Shown: positions 20,199 to 30,626, counted from the first letter of the stretch. The stretch: 33,467 nt of DNA from Dimargaris cristalligena (GCA_027576995.1 JANBQC010000293.1:1-33467); one strand, 5' to 3'. Program-made: numbers and translations. Notes: a model not told the origin generated them from the sequence alone.

Positions 20199-21362
20199 AT
20201 GAATTACACCATTGAGCTAGTTTGTCTTTACCTAGTATCCTTGTCCATATTATGTAGCCTGCTTTCCATCACTTTGATAGGATGGTGTGCACGTAAAAAA
20301 CCTTCAGTGATGAACTCCCCTTCCTTCTCGCTCGCCCTGTGGATTAGTATAGCTGACATTTTTCTTCGCGTTAATGACTATCTTACAATTTCCATATCCA
20401 ACGGTAATAATGCCAACCGCGACCATGCATACGCCCGTTTTCTTTTGTGGTTCAATATGTTCAGCACTATGTGGATAGTGTACCTCAACGTTATGATCGC
20501 ACTGGATATGCATTTGGTTATTTACCACCATTTATTTCTTCACTCTCGTATACGGTTCCTATACCCCTACCTTACCACTGGAATGGCGGCCTGTATTAGT
20601 TTTTGGTATCTTCTTTTGCCCAAAGTACGTATAAACTCCGACGGTTCCTTGAGTTTCTCTTCGGACGGAAGTCTGGGCACTCAATTTGGCGTCAACTGGA
20701 TGTGCTTTTGGCAATTCAGCGCTTTTCTTTATGTCATGGCCGTGACAATAGCCATCTTCATTGCCCTATTCCGGTCGCAACGGCGGGTTAAGAGATACCT
20801 TTGTAATGATCAGCCCCACGACCGTAGTATCATATTGCTCAAGAATGCCAGAGTGATAGTGGCCTACCCTGTCGTATTAATTGGGGTTTACTTACATAAT
20901 ACCCTAAACATGTTATTAGCCGCTTTAAGTATCGCTGATTATAAATCCATTCTAGGTCATTTTCAGGCTATAATGTTTGGGATGAATGGCATTTTGAATT
21001 TGATTACACTTCTCATACATCCCATTCTCGTGTCGGCCTACACACAAGGCGTGTTTTCCACTCCGCTTTTCACCCTACCAAAACCTGCTATACCACAAGA
21101 GACCGACGAAAAGCCCATTCGACGATTTACATTTTCAACCCCTACTATCTATCAGATTCATCCGCAAATTAACGCCATTGCTCCATTGCGCACCTTTGAT
21201 ACGGGCCCCAGCACAACGGGGTACTTTGACAATATTCCGGAAAAACTGCCTTCAGAGACGCTTAATTACGGTTCATCTTTTCAATTTCCCATTGAGGGTG
21301 GATTTGGAGTCCCAACTTTTCAATTCGACGGTTATCACGATGACACTACTCTCTACCTTTAA
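20199..21362 (+). CDS. Seven-helix receptor-like membrane protein (GPCR-like)
   Basis: Single exon, 387 residues from the first ATG of the frame. Seven hydrophobic segments can be read: near residues 8-32, 44-68, 80-115, 124-147, 166-190, 212-240 and 250-280. Helices 3 and 4 are joined by a short basic loop. A longer basic loop with Q-R-R-V-K-R lies between helices 5 and 6, as in G-protein-coupled receptors. Helix 7 contains N-G-I-L-N-L-I-T-L-L-I-H-P-I-L, resembling the N-P-type end of helix 7 in cAMP/Git3-type fungal receptors. A soluble tail of about 100 residues follows. The family placement rests on topology and this motif only; the ligand is unknown. It has no splice signals and stands alone between long intergenic stretches. 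Confidence 0.65.
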   Translation: MNYTIELVCLYLVSLSILCSLLSITLIGWCARKKPSVMNSPSFSLALWISIADIFLRVNDYLTISISNGNNANRDHAYARFLLWFNMFSTMWIVYLNVMIALDMHLVIYHHLFLHSRIRFLYPYLTTGMAACISFWYLLLPKVRINSDGSLSFSSDGSLGTQFGVNWMCFWQFSAFLYVMAVTIAIFIALFRSQRRVKRYLCNDQPHDRSIILLKNARVIVAYPVVLIGVYLHNTLNMLLAALSIADYKSILGHFQAIMFGMNGILNLITLLIHPILVSAYTQGVFSTPLFTLPKPAIPQETDEKPIRRFTFSTPTIYQIHPQINAIAPLRTFDTGPSTTGYFDNIPEKLPSETLNYGSSFQFPIEGGFGVPTFQFDGYHDDTTLYL

Positions 21363-21466
21363 ATCGAATGACTGCCACTGGCCCCTGTTTATGCTGATTT
21401 TGGACTGCCATTCGACTTTAACATGGTCTGATTAATACCCTGTACTGAATGGTCAAGTTTTCTTCC

Positions 21467-22590
21467 GACAACAAAATGCTGATTAAATAAAAATACTTAT
21501 TAGCTTCATTTAAATTGGAAAGGGCAGTGAGGGTCATAATACAGATTCTGTACTACTACAAAACATAGAAAGGGGGAAGTCTTAATAGTGATGTTGGCCT
21601 ATCCTTTTAAACTACTGATTCCATTGAGTATTCACTACATGTTATATTCATCACTTAGTTTTTCTGTGAATAATTGTTGTCACTGGTCCATCTAGAGATT
21701 GTCAACTATTAACTGAGCCTTTGGTCAGTTGGTGGAATCAGCCAACATTAGTGACTTTCTGAATGCTGTAATATGAATACATACTCTGTTCCTATTGGAA
21801 CCAATTCTAAATTCAGTGTACTTAAGCCTACGGATTTAGGCTGACTCTAGACTACCAAGTTTATGGTTGGGGGTGAAGGTAGGGGGATACCTATTGTCTA
21901 CTAATTGATTGCCATTGTATATTAATATTGTCGCCTGAGTTAACCACTCTTAGTCCATTAAGAGTCTCGGGGATAGGCTTCTAATGGTAGGTGGGGCTTC
22001 AGCTCAGCCAAGCAGGCTACTAGCATCAGGTATGGGCACAGTACTAACCAATAAAGGCTAAGATAATTGGGTATGCAAGGGATGTGCAGTGGGCATACTT
22101 ACTGGTCAGTATAAGGGGGTGAGTATATATAAAGTTTATTGAGGTAAACTAGGGGGTAAGAATAAGCTAAGGAAGCTAACCAGTCCCAATGGGGCCCAGT
22201 CATATATATGTGAGGGACAACTCCAGAGGGAGGTCCCTGGGGGAAGGTACTCTTAAGATTAATGATATAAGGAATAGGCCAACTGGATAATCATGAGGAC
22301 CTGGAAGACTCTAATGGTAACCAGAAGAGTCTTTGGATCACCAATTGAGTGATTGGTGCAAAGAGGCAGAGTCTGGAAGGGGAAGGGTTATATGATATAG
22401 AAGGATCCTATAGTACTGAGGGGAAGACTATGGGAAGTTACATGTGGTGCTATATGGCCCAGTTGAGATGGACAATTGCTTTGTCTGGATTAAGGCATAT
22501 TAGAAGGGCTGATAAGGATCTTTCCAGATAAAAGCCAGTGCCAATTATAGCTACCCTTCATTATAATGTTCAAATTATGCTGCAGCTATA
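21467..22590. repeat. CpG-depleted, repeat-derived block
   Basis: Only three CpG dinucleotides (near 21830, 21931 and 21968) in about 1.1 kb, against frequent CpGs on both sides. It contains the repeat copy at 21939-22047. On the minus strand a stretch around 21915-21985 reads P-I-P-E-T-L-N-G-L-R-V-V and then G-D-N-I-L-I-Y-N-G, which vaguely follows the L-K-I-P to V-H-A-G part of the phosphatase. Near 21697 the minus strand reads D-G-P-V as in that gene. So it may be another, more decayed phosphatase copy in inverted orientation. No intact gene is present. Confidence 0.6.
21939..22047 (+). repeat. Diverged dispersed repeat, right copy (inverted partner at 110-221)
   Basis: Aligns end to end with the reverse complement of 110-221, mainly with transition differences. 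Further, weaker similarity continues to about 22130 against the complement of 20-110. Confidence 0.75.
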
Positions 22591-23078
22591 TCGAACCTCT
22601 TACTGGTCTGTGGTTTCATTTGTATGGGGGGGGGTAGGCCTATTTATTGTATGGGCGGGTGAGAATCTAAAAGATATAGATGATTTCGCCCATGTGTAAA
22701 GTACTACAAAGCGGAAGTAATCGAATAACTGTATTACTGGCTAAGACTCGTGTATTGAGCAGTACTTCAATCTAAGGGACCAATGCCTGGGGCCACATAC
22801 ATTCAGCCATTGTATACATAACCATTAGACCCTGTTATTTAGATCTCAATATTTTTTTAGGTATATTGAAATGTCGTATTTTTAAGCCAATTGCAACGAA
22901 ATAGTATATAGTGGCGGGTGAATGATAACGTATGCTCCGAATTACTCGATATCATTAAGGAGCTGGATGTATTTTTTTCTTTTTTAGAAAATATGGGGTT
23001 GACTTAAAACGAAATAATCATACCCCCCCCCAAAAAAAAAATGTGTTCTGCTACCATCCCATAGGGTGGTTCAATATT
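22591..23078. other. Intergenic, downstream of the UPF0538 gene
   Basis: No gene seen. Holds G and C homopolymers (about 22626-22634 and 23024-23032) and an A run (about 23033-23041). Confidence 0.5.
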
Positions 23079-24260
23079 TCACCATTTCACTTCAGGATTC
23101 TTCTTGAACTCTTCGAAAGCAGCCCGGTTAAAGTAGGATAACTCCGTTTCGTTAGCTAAACATTGGGCAGCAAAGTTATAGTTAACAATTAAAATTATAA
23201 GACCGGCCGATTCAAATAGTAGACTGGGTTCGTATATTTTTACGAGCTATTTCAAAAATTTACAGCCAAATACAGACCCCAGAAATATATATATATATAT
23301 ATAAAAGAAGGGTACTTAGGATCAAATGGCTCAAAAGATAACCAAGGAATGTCTGCCTTACTATAATAACCACGTACCTATACCACAATAGTCCAGCATA
23401 TCGGCGTCGTTTTTTAGTACCCAGTCGTCGCGATCGAGATTAACGATGAGGTTGTTGGTCTATAGGCATTGGAATCCACGAATTATTATAACATTTAAAT
23501 CAAGCAGTAGTGATTTGGTAAGTAATCAGCGAAAGATACGGCTGATCAGCAGCGGTATAGCTATTCCAACACCGTATAAGTTAGGGGATATCGATTCTTC
23601 AGATGCCGTAGTAATAACCATAGTAGCCAACCTACCTTGGAGCCATGCGCTTTGGTGTAAATCTTGAGGGTATCTAGGGATATGGATTGAGAGTTTCGCC
23701 AAGATAATACGGTTATTAATGATGGTGGTTAGCGCGGTAGCCGGTTCAGCTACAGACAACTATGAGTTTTTCTGGTTATTGAAATACAAAACAAGGACAA
23801 CGTTTAGTTTTATACATCGTGGAAAGTTATCCCTAAAGTAGCGTACCATATTCAACTGTCCGGAATGGCCGCATTCCAGTGCCAGTGGCGGTTTCTACGT
23901 TGGCCAACCAATGTGTATATTTTCGGGATATAATATTAGGGTCAATAGGGGTGGGGGGATATTGAGTATAAAATGGAGTGCTAGATAGATACAGATGTGA
24001 CCGACTCTTTTACACTCCACGGACGGGTGGGATAGAGTAGAGGGAAAGCTATGAATACTTTATGAAAAAGGCCTGGGACAGGTTGACGTCTGAACACCCT
24101 TGGGGAGGTTGGGAAACTTACCGTGCTGTATCTGCTTCTTCAAATCCCCGACCGTGGTCTGGGCAAAGTCAATGTTCTTCAAAACAACATTCTTGAATGT
24201 GCGGTATTCGAACGACTTAATTAGACGAACCGTAACCACACCCTTGTTCGCATCGGCCAT
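23079..24260 (-). CDS. UPF0538 family protein (C2orf76 homologue), five exons
   Basis: Rebuilt from five short exons on the minus strand: 24260-24122, 23894-23847, 23673-23636, 23459-23378 and 23155-23079. Lengths 139, 48, 38, 82 and 77 keep one frame and give 127 residues, close to the usual size of about 126. Donors are GTAAGT, GTACGC, GTAGGT and GTACGT; all acceptors end in TAG. Family landmarks run in order: V-T-V-R-L-I-K-S-F-E-Y-R-T-F-K at 9-23, P-F-R-T-V-E-Y-D at 56-63, L-K-I-Y-T-K-A-H-G-S-K at 65-75, N-L-D-R-D-D-W-V-L at 82-90, N-E-T-E-L-S-Y-F at 104-111 and the C-terminal K-N-P-E-V-K-W. The family is conserved in animals and fungi but has no established function; the fold is expected to be ubiquitin-like. 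Introns are 173-227 bp, and intron 4 holds a TA microsatellite. Confidence 0.93.
23285..23303. repeat. TA microsatellite in intron 4 of the UPF0538 gene
   Basis: Alternating A/T run inside the last intron of the minus-strand gene. Confidence 0.9.
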
Positions 24261-24989
24261 GTTTCTCGGGTAAATTTGGCTGGGCGGAGGGACACAAGAA
24301 GAAAAATAAAAACGGACTGGTCCTGGCACATAAATAGGTGGGTAGGGAAACGGGTAATAAGTATCCGAGGCAAAATATATTTTTTTCTCCAAAAGAAACT
24401 ATAATAAAATGGAATCAGTAGAAGTGGAAGTAGAAGTAGAAGTATAAGGAAGTTCACTGCGTCGCTAGAAGTCTAACCATTCGCAGAAGAAGGCGGAGTT
24501 GAGGAATTGAATTTGGGATTCCACTCCACTCCACCCCTCCCTCACATGACCCGAAATTGACAGGTCTGGGAGAAAAATGCTCACCTTTGAACATGGGTTA
24601 TTCGCAAATGAGATTAATCCCCAAATCTAATGTATAAGAGGAAATTCGCATGACGGACATAACGATTATGCCAGTGAATTATTCGTGATACTGGCGAAAC
24701 ACAGACCTGGTTCACTATATGGTTTTGCTTGGCTGTAATGGCTCAATAGTGCTAAAATAACTAGGCGGTGCCTTGGATAACCGAGCAATACTCCATCTCA
24801 TCAAAATAAAAGGAACATCAATAGAAACCATTGATGTTTACTAATACCATTTATTTATGTATTTTCAAAAAGAATCGAATCTAGTTTAAAAACTTACATT
24901 CCCGTTTAATTAAAAGATTTTTTTATAATAAAATAAAAACCAAAAAAACACACACATCCCCCACTCATGAACTAGTGACACCGAGACCT
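24261..24989. other. Spacer between the UPF0538 and MHR1 genes
   Basis: AT-rich, no gene seen. Contains repeated GAAGTR units at about 24418-24446 in the presumed promoter or leader of the UPF0538 gene, and T/A-rich tracts with AATAAA-like words on the minus strand around 24840-24930 that suit the 3' end of MHR1. Confidence 0.5.
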
Positions 24990-25770
24990 TTAGGCCTCCG
25001 GGGCGGGGACGGGGGTGGTATTCCGCGCGGCCCAGTTAGCCCGCGACGACATGGGTAATTCAGGGGCGGGCGGGGGCACCAATTCGGGATTTTGAATGTA
25101 GCGACTCCGACGCAACCACAACCGTTCATGCGAGACGAAATCGGGCCACTCCAACCCTTTAGCCTGGATACAGTCCTGCAATGCCTCCTGTTCCCAGTAT
25201 AATTTCACGTCAGGCATCCGGTCGCGCCCGTGTTTGGCTTCCAAATAGTGGTAGATGCGGCACAACCGTTCGACCTTGAGCGTCACATCGTCGAGCAAGA
25301 ACGGGCGGCGTTTGACCCGACTTTCCTTGAGGAGTTCCGCGGGGAGCGGCTTTTCGATGGGGTGCGAGAAAAACGTGTGAGTCCACGAGAGGAACTCAGG
25401 GGAGTTCTGGCTGGCGACCAAGAAGGGCGTCCACAGGTCGTGGCGAAGGTGGGCCGGGCGGAGCTTGATGTCCTTGATTTGTTTCAGAAGCTTGCCCTGG
25501 TGAATGGGAGAGTGAACGGGGGGGAGTTGGAGGATAATGGGTTAGAATAACTGAATAAACACCCTGTAATGGGGGGGGGTTAAGAAGCGCGTGATTCCAA
25601 TGCTGTCGAGAATGGATCGTTGGAGCGGTTTACGAGCGAGTAATACCGCCCTTCGGTATACGCTCCCACTCTGAATCCAGGTCGGATCGACTTACTTCGA
25701 GCCGCGGGGTCATCGATCCAAGCACCTGCTTGTTCTGGATCTGCCGGAAAAGATAGTAGTTAAGCGACAT
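24990..25770 (-). CDS. MHR1: Mhr1/mL67-type mitochondrial ribosomal protein, two exons
   Basis: Exon 1 is 25770-25696 (25 codons) with a GTAAGT donor. Exon 2 is 25496-24990, after a TTCACCAG acceptor. Phase 0 is kept, giving 193 residues (yeast Mhr1 is 226). The start N-Y-Y-L-F-R-Q-I-Q-N-K-Q-V-L matches the yeast pattern Y-I-F-R-N-L-x-x-G-Q-V-L. L-R-P-A-H-L-R-H-D-L-W-T-P matches the S-L-R-R-D-I-W block, and V-K-L-Y-W-E lies where the family has the I/V-Y-W motif. In yeast this protein is a large-subunit mitoribosomal protein that was also linked to mtDNA recombination; only the ribosomal role is likely general. No clear cleavable presequence is visible. Assignment rests on these short blocks, so it is good but not certain. 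Confidence 0.75.
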
Positions 25771-26202
25771 GGTGAACGAATCTATAGCCCAAAAAAATAT
25801 ATTAATGATAAGCAGCACAGGGTTGGGGGAAGCCAATGTCGAGGACTGGAGCGATCTAACCCAGCAAGCAGTCAACGACTATCGCACTCTCTGAATCGCA
25901 CTGATTCCCATTCCTTTTGCCCTCCCCCATACACAACAGAGCCACTGCTACTAGAACCCTCCGCTCCCGCGTAATCCCAAGTCCATAAAAAAAGTCCCAT
26001 TTATTGGTAAATTCGAAATATAAAAACACCCATCATGAGATATACTGTGGACCACGGCTGATTGACGGGGAAAATCCAGGGTGTTGTAGTAGGACTGGTC
26101 TCCTCCAAGGAAGTTAACCAGGGCGAACCCGATGAGTTTAGCTAGCAAAGGCACACCCATATTAACGGTATAGGGGGGGCTCGATTATTTCCACGACGCG
26201 AG
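25771..26202. other. Spacer between MHR1 and VPS55
   Basis: No gene supported. A 69-codon minus frame (25951-26160) has no family features and lies where the VPS55 3' UTR and MHR1 promoter should be. Confidence 0.5.
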
Positions 26203-27562
26203 TTAGTATTCATCGCGTTCACTGAACATATAAATGTAAGATATTATACTGCCGTATACCAGTAAACCACCACTGATGCTCATGACCATGGCCGCGTGTG
26301 TAATCTAGAAGAGGCAATTATAAACAACAGAGAGCATGGCAAATAGGAGGATGGTCAGAGATGGGCTGCGATAGTAAAAACTAGAAGACGTTTAGATTAT
26401 TCTCGAATCAAACATACACTCGGCTGGATATTTAGATACTTACCACTTCAGCATGGGCCAGCACCAACGGAAGACCTGGGATGAATCGGTAAAAGCCAAG
26501 AGAATAGTGGGTCATACATGAGTAAATATTATCGGAATGATTAGCCATGGGGTCTGAGGACAACACCACAAATAGCGCCATAAAAGCACATCGCAGAACC
26601 GGCCAACTAAGGGATATAGTTAGAACATAATAATGATAAAAGGGGCACTTACCGAAACCGCTGACGATGAACATCGAGGTGATGAACCGCCCAATATCGG
26701 CAGGACCCCTGTGATAATATAAGAGCCAAATGAAGGCAATATATGGGAAAGTACATAGTCGGTTAAACCAGGGTGGTGGTGGTGGTGACATGGCCGACCA
26801 AAGGGCCCATATAACCCAAGTCGAATTCTGGAATATAAATGAATAAGAAGCAGCCGTTAAGAACTTACGTAGAGGCATCGGCCAGGGGATCGCTGGAGGA
26901 GAGGCGCCCGAAAACAGCGTTGGGAAGAGGGGCCAAACAGTAGGTGAAGACTGATCGGGGAACAGAAATACAAGGGGTATAATGTATACTATGTTAGCGA
27001 TGCTAAATTTTCATCGGATTCGCTCGGGTGACGAAAGCTTCGGTAGAATAGACCAAAATGGACACCAGGGCCTTTCTAGGAGAGCAACTTTCGATCCACC
27101 AAAGATGGCTAAGCCTATAAAAAACTGTATGGAAGACTTACCGACGGCGAGTGGCCACCAATTACTGAAGCCAAGGCGGTATAGAATGCGGAATGCCGGG
27201 AAAGTGGATCGGAGCATAGAAACCCCGGGATATCCAGGAGGTGAGAATGGTTAGGTCCGCAGCCCGGAAAAATAGGGGGTCGCTTAAGAAGAGGCCGTTC
27301 CAGAGTGTTTATCTCGATCGGGCACTGTACCATCTAATCTAGCTAGAGGACTGTTTGCCCCCCACATCTATAAAGGGATAATGGGAGCATTAGTAAGTAA
27401 GTAGGTAACTTACCCGTAAAGGGCACATGATAAAATAGCCAGTAAGAAGCCGAGCGCTAGGCACAGGGCCAGGACAACGATACTATTTAAACGGGACAAG
27501 GTTATGTGATGTGGGAGCAGGCAGATGGAGTCAGCGGAAAGAGTGGGCTTAGTATGGTCCAT
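26203..27562 (-). CDS. VPS55: Vps55 / LEPROT-family endosomal membrane protein, six exons
   Basis: Six minus-strand exons: 27562-27414, 27164-27142, 26950-26869, 26708-26653, 26475-26444 and 26304-26203. Lengths 149, 23, 82, 56, 32 and 102 nt splice into one 147-residue frame, matching the 131-140 of known members. All donors read GTAAGT and acceptors end in AG. Four membrane segments are visible: about 27-48, 53-71, 91-111 and 118-141. Family blocks include G-F-L-L-A-I-L-S-C-A-L at 38-48, N-W-W-P-L, L-A-P-L-P-N at 63-68, D-I-G-R-F-I-T-S-M at 89-97, and the final S-G-G-L-L-V-Y-G-S-I-I. Vps55 works with Vps68 in transport from late endosomes to the vacuole; animal LEPROT lowers surface levels of some receptors. 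The N-terminal 20 residues are polar and extra compared with yeast. Exon 2, with 23 nt, is a true micro-exon. Confidence 0.94.
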
Positions 27563-29474
27563 AAAGGAGTGCAGCTTATGGTATATTCTTTTAGGGAAGG
27601 TGAGTGGCGATAATAAGAGGCGGGGGAATACATTTTAAATCCACTTACACTACACATAATGGTTACAGGCGGGAGGTGTATACATATGAATTAGAAGTAA
27701 ATAGGTTACAAGGGGCAGCTGTTAATACCATACCGATTCGCGTAGAGTCGGGCGTTGCTTACTGGAATGGTCTCATCCAAAGCCCCTTTCCATTAACCTA
27801 ATTGGGGCGACTCATGTTAAAGGTGGTATAGGAAGGAGAGTTATAATATCTCGCCCCCTCTGGCCTATGGTTAGGGTAAGAAATGGACTTACTTTGAATG
27901 CCGGCCATGGCAATGAGGAGGTCGGGGGATGCGTGAAGGGCAAGTGCGGTGTTAACGTTGACCAATTCGGAACTGACGAGTAAGGAATGGCGGTTTCCCA
28001 GGCACGGAAAGTGAGTAGATAGATGGGGAGGGTTGGTTGAACTGGCGGAGGGTATAGGATGGAATTAAAGAGCCAGCAGAGCGATTCGAGCAACCAAAGC
28101 AACAAAGGACAATGAGGGGGAAACGAAAGTGGCTTAAAACTAGTTAGTAGCAGGGGTGACCATGTAGAACAAACGGAGAGAGAAGCAGCGGGAAACGCAT
28201 GTTTCAAAAAGGGTGAAGAATGGGGGCGACCCACCACCACCACCACCACTACTACTATTAAAACTATACGGCTGTTAGTAGTAGACTACTCTCTTTCTCC
28301 CTCCCTTTGAACGTACATAAACTGGTGGGGTGTGCGCGCTAGCCTCCACTAGGACTGGTCTAGTAATTAATTGTTCGGCGGGTTGGGTTTTCTAGTTCGA
28401 TTTTTCGATGTGCGTCACTTCTGGAGGATATGTCCAGTTCAGTGGCGGTTGTCCTACTTGTAAATAAGTGGAAATGAATCAAAGAGAATGAAGACCCCCA
28501 CAAGTAAGCTGGGGATATTCATTGCTCACCCACTTACCTATAGCAACATTGAGTAATTTTTTAAACCCGGCTAGGGGGTATGGCGGTAGCAACAAACTGG
28601 TATTCTAACTGTTTATCCTCTCACCAATGGTTAGGGTTCAAATACCACTAAAACTGCACTAGAATTTCTCCCAGATGGCATCGCCAACCTTTCTCATATC
28701 CGTTCCAGCTCCGAGAGAGCAACACCTACTTTTGCGGGCAGTCTACTCTATACACCTGCTGCTGTGCCCACTGGCCAATTTTAGAATATATAAGCGCTGA
28801 TGTGGGGGACCATAATATAATAGGCAACAGTGTCGCCCAAGTGAAACCTCGCGTGGCGTGGCGAGTCGCGTTGTTCAATATTTTCCAAGTCAGCTGCCCT
28901 CACTGGCTGTTGTTGTCGTCATTTGGCTAAATGGCGCCAGAGTAGAAGAAGGGGTAGTATTGGTTTATATAGCCAACCACCACCCCCCATCAGCCCCATT
29001 CCATTCACTAGGCTGCTGTAGCATACATACCATCACCATCATCAGCATCATTATTATTAGTATTATCACCATCCCAGTATTGTACATTGGTGTAACCAAC
29101 CTGTTTTATTCGTAGTTCCCCTCTCTTTCCTCTCTTCATTAAATTATTACTATTTAGTAGTATCTGTACTACTCGTTACTATTCACTCGCGCCTCGCATT
29201 GACACGTGAATCTGCGGATAAATGGGTAAGGAAAGGTCCATGTTTTATATTAATGGGGTTGATGTGGAAGAAGAGTATAGGATTTAGTTACACCACAAGT
29301 AAATAAATAGAAGGGAGTTTAGTGTAAGATGCCCCATCTCCCATATCCTCGCCCTTAACCTCGACACTATAATGTAATCTATATCTATTCCCCGCCTAAC
29401 CAATCTCTGTAATCTATACATATCCTGTGATTCTCCCTCTCCGCCGGGCCTATTACTGCCCCTCTATGCAGACA
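27563..29474. other. Region with weak exon candidates only
   Basis: Pyrimidine-rich on the minus strand around 28000-28250, with an ACC/ACT triplet run at 28231-28258. Two spliced candidates are listed in the findings (minus 27972-27706, plus 28400-28472). A frame at 28858-29115 is repetitive in Ile/Ser/Thr and not convincing. Confidence 0.4.
27706..27972 (-). CDS. Candidate last two exons of an unidentified gene
   Basis: A possible internal exon 27972-27893 (acceptor CGTCAG, donor AAA|GTAAGT) reads S-E-L-V-N-V-N-T-A-L-A-L-H-A-S-P-D-L-L-I then A-M-A-G-I-Q. It can splice in phase to 27761-27706 (acceptor TTCCAG), which reads S-N-A-R-L-Y-A-N-R-Y-G-I-N and stops. Splice sites and reading are plausible, but I found no upstream exon and no family match. 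It ends 144 bases before the VPS55 start. Confidence 0.2.
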
Positions 29475-29841
29475 TCATTTTCCCCTCTCATTCCAAATAG
29501 ACCGCCAATAGTGGTAGCCCGCCGATATTAAACGCACCCCAGTCGTCGCACTGAGCAATAGTAGGTAAACGCAAAAGCCTCCACTACTGTACTTACGTAT
29601 TGGTTATAATCCTCCTAGTTTTGCAATCATGAGATGTTCCCCCGTTTTCTTTGATGCAGATTAAAGCGCTACTCTGGGCCTGTGGGCATATGCCCTGGAG
29701 GAGTGTTGCTCCTTGGCCAATCCTCGCCTCTTTTTCCAGCCGCTTAGTCCTTTGCATTCCAGTTGCAGCCCAAGCTGAGAAAGATCCAGCGAAGGGCGGG
29801 GGGAATCCCTCTCTCTCGTCATCCATACTTGGCTGATACAT
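29475..29841 (-). CDS. Candidate two-exon ORF next to the MITE, unidentified
   Basis: Exon 1 29841-29597 ends AAT-AC|GTAAGT and exon 2 29550-29475 follows a GCTCAG acceptor; the phase matches and the join gives 106 residues ending in E-R-G-K. Exon 1 is polar with a basic segment (M-Q-R-T-K-R-L-E-K-E-A-R). Several other frames, on both strands, are open here, so this may be composition. The frame continues upstream into MITE copy 2 but is cut by a TGA. No family recognised. Confidence 0.22.
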
Positions 29842-29948
29842 TCTATACTTTCGGTTGGCTCAGGGATCGCGGTCAATCGCGCGGCTGCACATTCCATGGG
29901 CGTTTTTTATTTGTGAAGCACCCAAATTGGCCATCTCCCTGTGGTGGC

Positions 29949-30095
29949 GATATGGGTGAAGTTCAGCTTGGTTGTATAAGGTTTTAACCAATATGTATAT
30001 GGGAAAATTGGTGGGATGTTTATTTCCAACCAGTAGTATTTGCCTCATCAAATGGATTTTTCATTATACAGCCTTATTGAACTACTCCCATATGG
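29949..30095 (+). mobile_element. MITE-like element, copy 2
   Basis: 147 bp, ends in imperfect inverted repeats of about 30 bp: TGGGTGAAGTTCAGCTTGG at the left and its diverged complement, ending in TGAACTACTCCCA, at the right. TA lies directly outside each end (29951-29952 and 30091-30092). The interior matches copy 1 at 896-1044 closely, with a 38-base identical block at 30035-30072. It contains no CpG and no transposase. Confidence 0.78.
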
Positions 30096-30626
30096 ATGGA
30101 TGGTCGTTTTACGTGACCCTAGCTAGTTAAATACACAGTATCATACACCTCCGCTCTCCTCCGGTTTTATACTAATATTTAGGTAACTTTGACCACACTT
30201 CTTCTACTTGTATTTATATCTATTTCGCTATTTATAACAGCCACCTCGTCAGCGACCAAAAGTTCGTCCCCGTACCTCGCTTGTTCAACAACCTCACCCT
30301 AAAGCTACAGCCGTATTATCTCGAGATCCCTTCTTTATGGGTAATACATGTCCAGTTCCCACCCTGAATTCGGAGTATTTCTTCATGCCCCTTTGTTAGT
30401 CTCCCCCCTTGCTATCCACATTGTGTGACCTCTTTCCCTCTAACTCTCTACCCCTGCTGCATTCCTCCATTGCCCAGTTCACTTTATTCTTCGATATCTT
30501 ACTTTTTATTCTGGGCAGCCCACCTCCTCCTTCCTACCCACCGTCCCTTTTATATATCACCTTTCCCCAAGCTAGCCTACTTGCAGCCAACTCCTTGTTT
30601 TAATTTTTGCTTTTATTCGACCAGCA
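30096..30626. other. Pyrimidine-rich upstream region of the E2 gene
   Basis: C/T-rich on the plus strand from about 30260, no gene seen. Open frames at 30409-30766 are low-complexity and overlap the E2 start in another phase. Confidence 0.5.

Noticed and set aside
26432..26878. 148-codon minus ORF running through the VPS55 region
   Set aside because: It reads through introns; only its segments that fall in exon 4 and exon 5 match the Vps55 family.
29860..30051. Minus ORF of 63 codons with a partly conserved counterpart at the left end
   Set aside because: It is made largely of MITE copy 2; the counterpart has a 2-bp indel and stops, so the similarity reflects the element and not a protein.
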